Shown here piece after piece: positions 58,589-64,000 of a DNA stretch of 64,000 bases. The notes under the pieces are model-generated. The model worked only from the letters and a program-made list of their open reading frames with translations. It ran no database searches and had not been told where the DNA came from. Source of the DNA: Janthinobacterium sp. TB1-E2 (GTDB lineage: Bacteria > Pseudomonadota > Gammaproteobacteria > Burkholderiales > Burkholderiaceae_D); NCBI RefSeq assembly GCF_036885605.1, contig NZ_CP142523.1, forward strand, positions 3,720,001-3,784,000, written 5' to 3'. The stretch's first letter is position 1. Every line of letters starts with the position of its first letter. A program made the translations under genes and the position numbers.

Positions 58589-59563
58589 TCAATACGGATT
58601 ATTCAGCACATCCATCGCAAAATACGTAAAGATCATGTCCGCGCCCGCGCGCTTGATGGCGCCCAGAGTTTCCTGCACCACGCGGCGCTCGTCGATGGCA
58701 CCGGCTTGCGCGGCGAACTTGATCATCGCGTATTCTCCGCTGACCTGGTAGGCGCCAATCGGCAAGCGCGTCACTTCGCGCAGGTCGCGGATGATGTCCA
58801 GGTAGGCGCCGGCCGGTTTGACCATCAGCGCATCGGCGCCTTCGGCTTCGTCGATCAGCGATTCGCGGATCGCTTCGCGGCGGTTCATCGGGTCCATCTG
58901 GTAGGTCTTGCGGTCGCCTTTGAGGGTGCTGCCGGCCGCGTCGCGGAACGGGCCGTACAGGCCCGAGGCGAACTTGGTCGAATACGCCATCACGGGCGTG
59001 TCGTGGAAACCGGCCGCGTCGAGCGCACTGCGGATCGCCGCCACCTGGCCATCCATGGCGGCCGATGGCGCGATGATGTCGGCGCCCGCCTGGGCCGCGA
59101 TGACGGCTTGCTTGCCCAGGTTCAGCACCGTGCTGTCATTGTCGACCGTGTCGCCATGCAGGATGCCGCAATGGCCGTGGTCCGTGTATTCGCAGAAGCA
59201 GGTGTCGGACATGACCACCATTTCCGGCACGGCGTCCTTGATGATGCGCGACATACGCGCCACCAGGCCGTCCGGGTTCAGGGTGTCCGTGCCGTGGCTA
59301 TCCTTGTGGTGCGAAATGCCGAAGGTCATGACGGAGCGCAGGCCGGCGCGCGCGTAGCGCTCCACTTCCTGCGCCAGCTTTGCTTCGGGAATGCGGCGCA
59401 CGCCGGGCATGGACTTGATATCGATGAAATCGCTGCTGCCTTCGTCGACGAAGATCGGCAGGACCAGGTCGCGCGGATTGATCTCGGTTTCGCGGAACAG
59501 CTCGCGCAGTTGCGGGGTCGCGCGCAGGCGGCGCATGCGCGAAGTGGGGAATTGTGCTGGCAT
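58589..59563 (-). CDS. hemB: delta-aminolevulinic acid dehydratase
   Basis: The 324 residues are full length for HemB. The zinc-type cysteine cluster [14 protein letters not shown] gives Cys122, Cys124 and Cys132. The Schiff-base lysines lie in [16 protein letters not shown] (Lys197) and [10 protein letters not shown] (Lys249). It joins two aminolevulinate molecules into porphobilinogen, the second step of haem synthesis. No other haem gene is adjacent. Confidence 0.97.
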   Translation of the reverse strand: MPAQFPTSRMRRLRATPQLRELFRETEINPRDLVLPIFVDEGSSDFIDIKSMPGVRRIPEAKLAQEVERYARAGLRSVMTFGISHHKDSHGTDTLNPDGLVARMSRIIKDAVPEMVVMSDTCFCEYTDHGHCGILHGDTVDNDSTVLNLGKQAVIAAQAGADIIAPSAAMDGQVAAIRSALDAAGFHDTPVMAYSTKFASGLYGPFRDAAGSTLKGDRKTYQMDPMNRREAIRESLIDEAEGADALMVKPAGAYLDIIRDLREVTRLPIGAYQVSGEYAMIKFAAQAGAIDERRVVQETLGAIKRAGADMIFTYFAMDVLNNPY

Positions 59564-59674
59564 GGGGTGACTGGCTTCAGGTTAACAACGCCGATAAGTA
59601 TACGCCGATCGCGCCGCTTGCGCCGGACCGCCCGGCAAAAAAGCCGCACAGGTCAAAAAACCCGCACCGCTCCG

Positions 59675-60577
59675 TCATTGCGCGTGCAGCAGGGCCGCCA
59701 CTTGCCAGCGCATGTCGGCCGCCAGCTGCACCAGCATGGCGCCGCGCCGGCGCGCATCCGCCCGTTTCTTCGACGGCACCAGGGCCAGGTCCGGCATCCG
59801 GCAGGGACCGCATGGCAGGCGGAAATTGCCGTCGCTGGCGGGCTGCGCATGCAGTTCCCGCCACGCCAGGTCGTAGTCGCACGAGATATGCCGGCGCCGG
59901 CGCCAGTTCAGCGCGATGCGGTTGGCGTTGCTGACCAGTTCCAGGTGGCCGCAGCCGAAGAAATCACCGAAGTCGCGCAAGGCGGCCACCATCAGGTTTT
60001 TCGGCCGGCAGCCATGCAGCGCCCGCGTGGCCTCTTTCACCGCCTGCGCGCCGGCGGGCGAGCGTAAGCCCTGCAAGGCGCCCAGCTGGATGACGGCGCC
60101 GCCAGGCTGGGGGCGGAACAGGAAACTGGCCAGGTACAGCGGCACGCCGTCGCGCGTCAGGCGCAGGCACAGTTCCCCTTCGCGGTGGCTGTCGCGGATG
60201 GCCGTCAATTTCAGGCGGTAGGTGGCGCCATCCTTGCCCTCGATGGCGGCCAGTACCAGCGCGCGCCGCGCCGCGTATTCCACCAGCGGCCGCGCGCCCG
60301 CCTGCCACAGGAAGCGGTAATGCCCGCGCAGCAGGTCCACCCGCGCCGCGCAGCCGAAATGGCGGTTGGCGTAGGGACGATAGATCTTGTACAGCAGGCT
60401 GGGATGGGCTTGCGCCAGCGCCGGCAGTCCCGGCGTCGCGGCGATGAACGCTTGCCAGCGCGCGCGCTGCCGGGGAAAGACGATGGCACCCAACGCGGCC
60501 TTGATGCGGTGGCCATGCTGGCGCAGTGGCGCCTGCTGTGGCGCGGCGTTGTCGCCGGTGGCGGTAAAAGTATGCAT
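59675..60577 (-). CDS. DUF535 (VirK/YbjX-type) protein
   Basis: Start MHTFTATGDNAAPQQAP (60577). The 300 residues match DUF535 with PSLLYKIYRPYANRHFGCAAR, RDSHREGELCLRLTRDG, ELVSNANRIALNWRRRR and the Asp-Trp-like end DYDLAWRELHAQ. VirK/YbjX proteins affect envelope or peptide resistance in enterobacteria, but their mechanism is unknown. No membrane helix is present. The gene stands alone between hemB and the two-component system. Confidence 0.85.
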   Translation of the reverse strand: MHTFTATGDNAAPQQAPLRQHGHRIKAALGAIVFPRQRARWQAFIAATPGLPALAQAHPSLLYKIYRPYANRHFGCAARVDLLRGHYRFLWQAGARPLVEYAARRALVLAAIEGKDGATYRLKLTAIRDSHREGELCLRLTRDGVPLYLASFLFRPQPGGAVIQLGALQGLRSPAGAQAVKEATRALHGCRPKNLMVAALRDFGDFFGCGHLELVSNANRIALNWRRRRHISCDYDLAWRELHAQPASDGNFRLPCGPCRMPDLALVPSKKRADARRRGAMLVQLAADMRWQVAALLHAQ

Positions 60578-60752
60578 GCGAACGGCTCTATGACGGGTCT
60601 GATGAACGGGACACGGCGACGGCCGCAGGCAGCCCGGAACAGGCGGCTGCACGCTGGCAGCCGCTCCACGCCGGGTAGAGCGGATGATAGGGGGAGGTGA
60701 AAATGAAGGGGGTTACAAGTTGGTAATGTGCCGATACGCCACGCTGGCCATG

Positions 60753-62105
60753 CTAGCGCAGCAGCCGCAATCGCAGCCGCAAGCCCGGCGCCGCATCCTC
60801 GATCTCCAGGCTGCCCCCGTGCAGCGCCGCGATGGCCGCGACGATGGACAGGCCCAGGCCATTGCCAGGCAGGTGGCGACTCTTGTCCAGGCGATAGAAG
60901 CGCTGCGTCAGTTTCGGCAGTTCTTCCTTTGGTACACCGGGGCCGTTGTCGCGCACGGCCAGCCAGCAGCCGCGCTCATCGCTGCCGGCCGACACTTCCA
61001 CCGTGGCGCCCGGCCCCGCATATTTGATGGCGTTGTCGACCAGGCTGGCCAGCGCGCTGCCCAGCAGGTTGCGGTCGCCGCGCGCCGGCACGCCCTCGCC
61101 ATACATCTGTACCAGCAGCACCTCCTGCTCGTCGGCCGTGGCCTCGTACATTTCCACGATATCGGCGCCGATCTGGTGCAGGTCGATATCGTCGAAATTC
61201 TCGGGACGCATGCCCGATTCGGCCGCGGCGATCTGCAGCAGCTTGTCGAACACGCGCGTGAGGTCGTCGATGTCGTCGATGGCCGCCTGCGCCGCGCTCT
61301 CGTAGCCTGCCACGCCCTGCTGCTGGCGCAAGGCGCCATCGAGCTTGTTGCGGATGCGGCCCAGCGGCGTGCGCAAGTCGTGCGCGATGGCGTTCGACAC
61401 GTGGCGCACGCCTTCCATCAGGTGTTCGATACGGTCGAGCATGCGGTTGATGTCGCGGCTCAGCAAGCCGAATTCATCTTCGCTGAAGACGGGAATGCGC
61501 CGGCTCAGGTCACCCGCCTCGATTTCGCCCGCCGTGCGGCGGATCTGCCCGATGCGCGCCTCGAGCTGGCGGCGGAACAGCCACGCTCCCGCCACCACGA
61601 GCAAGATGGCCGCCCCGCCGCCATAGGCCAGCGAGCGCAGCACGAGGGCGCGGATCGACCTGCCCTCCTCCATGTCGCGCCCGACGAACAGGCGCGCGCC
61701 GCCATCGAGATCGCGGATCAGCATGCGCGCCGGCACCCTGCGCCCTTCGCGCGTGACGTCGCGGTGCAGCAGGTGGCCCACGGGGCTGCCCACGTCGGGC
61801 CAGGACGTCAGATTGCCCGCCACGCGGCGGCCATCGGCATCCACCAGCAAAAAAATCTCCGTGTCGCTGTCGGTGCGGTCGGTCAGCAAATGGGCGATTT
61901 CCGCCGTCGTGCGGCTGCTGCCGCCCTGTTCGTACAGCGCGGCGAGGCGCTCCGAGAGCAGGGTCAGCTTGCGGTCCACGCTGCGATCGAGCACACCGAT
62001 GGTGCCGAAATAGAACACGGCGCAGACGATGCTGATCGACACGACCACCAGCACGCCATAGCCGAGCGCCAGGCGGGCCGCGATCGAACGGTGCAAATTA
62101 CGCAC
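60753..62105 (-). CDS. sensor histidine kinase
   Basis: The 450 residues comprise two membrane helices (about 12-34 and 160-178) with a periplasmic sensor between, a HAMP linker, the phosphorylated His242 in IAHDLRTPLGRIRNKLDG, and a C-terminal ATPase (LVDNAIKYAG, RDNGPGVPKEEL, GNGLGLSIVAAI). It overlaps the response-regulator gene by eight bases and is its partner. The signal is unknown. The small periplasmic domain and the HK/OmpR pairing fit envelope or metal sensing. Confidence 0.93.
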   Translation of the reverse strand: MRNLHRSIAARLALGYGVLVVVSISIVCAVFYFGTIGVLDRSVDRKLTLLSERLAALYEQGGSSRTTAEIAHLLTDRTDSDTEIFLLVDADGRRVAGNLTSWPDVGSPVGHLLHRDVTREGRRVPARMLIRDLDGGARLFVGRDMEEGRSIRALVLRSLAYGGGAAILLVVAGAWLFRRQLEARIGQIRRTAGEIEAGDLSRRIPVFSEDEFGLLSRDINRMLDRIEHLMEGVRHVSNAIAHDLRTPLGRIRNKLDGALRQQQGVAGYESAAQAAIDDIDDLTRVFDKLLQIAAAESGMRPENFDDIDLHQIGADIVEMYEATADEQEVLLVQMYGEGVPARGDRNLLGSALASLVDNAIKYAGPGATVEVSAGSDERGCWLAVRDNGPGVPKEELPKLTQRFYRLDKSRHLPGNGLGLSIVAAIAALHGGSLEIEDAAPGLRLRLRLLR

Positions 62106-62784
62106 TGTCGATCACGCCCAAGGTGTAGCCGACGCCGCGCACCGTATGGATCAGCGGCGGCGAAAATTCCTTGTCCACCTTGGTGCGCAAGCGGCTCACC
62201 TGCACGTCGATGACGTTCGTCTGCGGGTCGAAATGGTAGTCCCACACGGCTTCGAGCAGCATGGCGCGCGTGACGGACTGGCCCTGGTGGCGCATCAGGT
62301 ATTCGAGCAAGCGGAATTCGCGCGGCTGCAGTGCGATCTGCCGGTTGGCGCGCGTCACGCGCATGGTGCGCATGTCGAGTACCAGGTCGGCCACCTGCAG
62401 CTGCGTCGATTCGGGCACGGGCGCGGCGCGGCGCAGCAGCGCCTCGATGCGCGCCAGCAGTTCGTCGATGGCGAACGGTTTTGACAGGTAATCGTCGCCG
62501 CCGCTGCGCAAGCCGCGCACGCGCTCGTCGACGCTCGACAGGGCCGACAGCACCAGCACGGGCGTGTTGCGGCCCATGCCGCGCAGGCGCGCGACGATGG
62601 CCAGGCCATCGATCTCGCCGGGCAGCAGGCGGTCGAGCACCAGCGCGTCCCAGTCTTCGCCGCAGGCCAGGCGCATGCCGTCGATGCCATTGTCGCAGGC
62701 GGTAACGTCGTGGCCCGCCTCGCGCAGGCCAGCACAGATATAGCGGGAAGTTTCGGCTTCGTCTTCGATGACCAGGCAGCGCAC
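62098..62784 (-). CDS. OmpR-family response regulator
   Basis: Start is GTG 62784 (MRCLVIEDEAETSRYI) with AAGGAA upstream; the ATG at 62814 adds ten unsupported residues. The receiver has Glu7-Asp8, the phosphorylated Asp51 and Lys102 (YLSKPF). The winged-helix DNA domain follows (LQPREFRLLEYLMRHQGQSV, VIDVQVSRLRTKV). It is co-transcribed with the kinase. It is divergent from the DUF481 gene 245 bases away, a plausible target. Confidence 0.94.
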   Translation of the reverse strand: MRCLVIEDEAETSRYICAGLREAGHDVTACDNGIDGMRLACGEDWDALVLDRLLPGEIDGLAIVARLRGMGRNTPVLVLSALSSVDERVRGLRSGGDDYLSKPFAIDELLARIEALLRRAAPVPESTQLQVADLVLDMRTMRVTRANRQIALQPREFRLLEYLMRHQGQSVTRAMLLEAVWDYHFDPQTNVIDVQVSRLRTKVDKEFSPPLIHTVRGVGYTLGVIDSA

Positions 62785-63029
62785 GGGGAATTCCTTGTAA
62801 AGATCAGGCAGCAAATAGGCGCAGCATACGCCAGGCGCGCGCCACTTGCCAGCCCCGCCGCGTGCGACGCGCGATCACAGGGTCGGGTACAATACAGCCT
62901 CGACAATGTTTGGCCGCGCCCACGCGCGCATTTTTTATCGGCGCCTCCCGGCTTGCCGCGGCCTGCAAACCATCACTGCCACTAACGAACATCAGGCGCG
63001 CCTGGCGCGCGCCACAAACCGATACAGCC

Positions 63030-63806
63030 ATGAAATCGACCCACTCTCTCGCACTGGCGCTGGCCATGGCCATCACTTGCGGCAGCGCCGCCGCAGCAGA
63101 TACCAAACAAAGCATGCTGTTCGATGAAATCCCCATCGGCAGCTGGAGCACTTCCGCCGAACTGGGCGCCATCACCACCTCGGGCAACACAGTCGGCACT
63201 TCCGTCACGGGCAAGATCGACGCGCGCCAGGAACTCGATGACTGGAGCAACCAGTACATCTTCAGCGGCTATTTCAAGGAAGACGAAACGACGAATGACG
63301 ATGGCGAGAAAGTGCGCGAACGCTCGGCCGAACGCTTTTCCGCCTCCGCCAAGGCGGCCTACAAGCTGATGGCCGACCATGAAAAGCTGTTCGTGCTGGC
63401 CTCACACGTGAACGACAAGTTCGGCGCCTACACCAAGTACTCGACCCTGGCCGTCGGTCATGGCTCGCGCTGGTACCAGTCGACAGACAAAAGCGTCGAC
63501 GTGGAATTCGGCCCTGGCTATTTCAGCGGCACCAACGACGCGGGCGAATCGGAACACGGCCTGACGGTGCGCGGCGCGGCCGCCATGAAGTGGAAGATCA
63601 GCCAGTCGGCCATGTTCACGCAGACGGTCAGCGTGGAACGGGGCACCTCGAACACCCACTCGATCGCCGAAACAGCCCTCAGCACGAAAATCAACGGCAC
63701 CATGCAGATGAAGGCCGCCTTCAGCGCCCGCAACGACACGCGCGTGCCGGACGACAAGAAGAACACGGATACGCAAACCTCGCTGACCCTGGTCTACTCG
63801 TTCTGA
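63030..63806 (+). CDS. DUF481 outer-membrane protein (YdiY-like)
   Basis: Start MKSTHSLALALAMAITCGS (63030) with signal peptide ending AAAA. The 258 residues are beta-rich and end in SLTLVYSF, an outer-membrane-type end. WSTSAELGAITTSGNTVGTSV is the family start. YdiY is acid-inducible in E. coli; the function is unknown. The lipoprotein gene begins one base after its stop, so the two are co-transcribed. Confidence 0.88.
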   Translation: MKSTHSLALALAMAITCGSAAAADTKQSMLFDEIPIGSWSTSAELGAITTSGNTVGTSVTGKIDARQELDDWSNQYIFSGYFKEDETTNDDGEKVRERSAERFSASAKAAYKLMADHEKLFVLASHVNDKFGAYTKYSTLAVGHGSRWYQSTDKSVDVEFGPGYFSGTNDAGESEHGLTVRGAAAMKWKISQSAMFTQTVSVERGTSNTHSIAETALSTKINGTMQMKAAFSARNDTRVPDDKKNTDTQTSLTLVYSF

Positions 63807-63807
63807 C

Positions 63808-64000
63808 ATGCGGGCCACGCTGATGCGGCGCCTGCGCCTGGGCGCCCTGCTGTGCGCGGCGGCGCTGCTGAGCGGCTGCGCCGCCGTCACCGTCAGCTCC
63901 ATTTCACCGGCCGACTATCTGCAGCAGCGGCGCGGCGACATCCTCACCACGGGCAAACTGAGCGCCTCGGCCAGCGAGGTGCTGCGCATCATCGGCAGCG
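63808..64000 (+). CDS. lipoprotein, probably alpha/beta-hydrolase type, N-terminal part (cut by window edge)
   Basis: The frame reads MRATLMRRLRLGALLC, then the lipobox LLSGC (Cys at about residue 23) and AAVTVSSISPADYLQQRRGD. The SPADYLQQRRGDIL start is one I associate with bacterial lipoproteins carrying a serine-hydrolase domain, but only 64 residues are visible. It begins one base after the DUF481 stop and reads out of the window. Confidence 0.75.
   Translation, partial: MRATLMRRLRLGALLCAAALLSGCAAVTVSSISPADYLQQRRGDILTTGKLSASASEVLRIIGS

Noticed and set aside
1-64000. Mobile elements, prophage, CRISPR arrays, rRNA or tRNA genes
   Set aside because: I found no transposase, integrase, phage gene, regularly spaced repeat array or recognisable tRNA/rRNA segment in the window.

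Overview
The window is GC-rich and densely coded. Its gene content points to a betaproteobacterium of the Oxalobacteraceae, most like Janthinobacterium, Massilia or Duganella. The evidence is a methionine-rich MxKDx peptide with a SigF/NrsF pair, several TonB receptors, SsuD/Dsz-like sulfur genes and very short intergenic gaps. This placement rests on recognising protein families, not on a 16S gene. I saw no rRNA, tRNA, CRISPR array, phage or insertion sequence.

Layout. 1-13.9 kb is a mixed housekeeping and accessory stretch: the end of a beta-propeller phytase, amino-acid exporters, a cytochrome c, regulators, a YeiH-type transporter with its LysR regulator, and small unknown genes. Two genes here are broken: a flavin-reductase-family gene split by an exact 23-bp tandem duplication, and an MFS gene with a 1-base frameshift. 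14.0-17.9 kb is a hypochlorite-type stress island: ECF sigma factor SigF and anti-sigma NrsF face a YedY1/YedZ1/MrpX operon that begins with a DUF1223 gene and has a SigF-type promoter. 18.3-22.5 kb holds DUF4331, a small lipoprotein, a TPR protein and a HupE/UreJ-like membrane protein carrying an EF-hand loop. 22.7-27.9 kb is a FecI/FecR/TonB-receptor/PepSY iron-uptake operon, followed by KptA and another TonB receptor.

30.7-35.0 kb is the oddest protein neighbourhood. A membrane protein with a degenerate receiver domain converges on an operon encoding a polysaccharide deacetylase-caspase-EF-hand-TPR fusion and an Imm22-like small protein.

35.3-50.8 kb is a large organosulfur utilisation cluster. 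It has two SsuA-like binding proteins, two permeases, one ATPase, an MFS carrier, a class II aldolase-like protein, two cytoplasmic DszB-like desulfinase homologues, a TonB receptor, two flavin-dependent monooxygenases and a sigma-54 activator without a sensory domain. I find four sigma-54 promoters in three intergenic regions. Each region also carries two or three copies of an 18-bp motif (TGCTGCC-N4-CAACAGC) that I propose is the activator's binding site. Together these describe one regulon that imports organosulfur compounds, oxidises them and releases sulfite.

51-56.6 kb carries homogentisate dioxygenase, a DUF2783 small protein, an FAD hydroxylase and an MFS carrier (aromatic acid catabolism through homogentisate), plus a LuxR-type regulator. 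56.6-64 kb is mostly housekeeping: MsrA, a metallo-beta-lactamase-fold protein, HemB, a DUF535 protein, a two-component system, a DUF481 outer-membrane protein and the start of a lipoprotein. A 27-bp palindrome (GGGGTC(A/G)GACCC and its complement) occurs three times, twice inside coding sequence.
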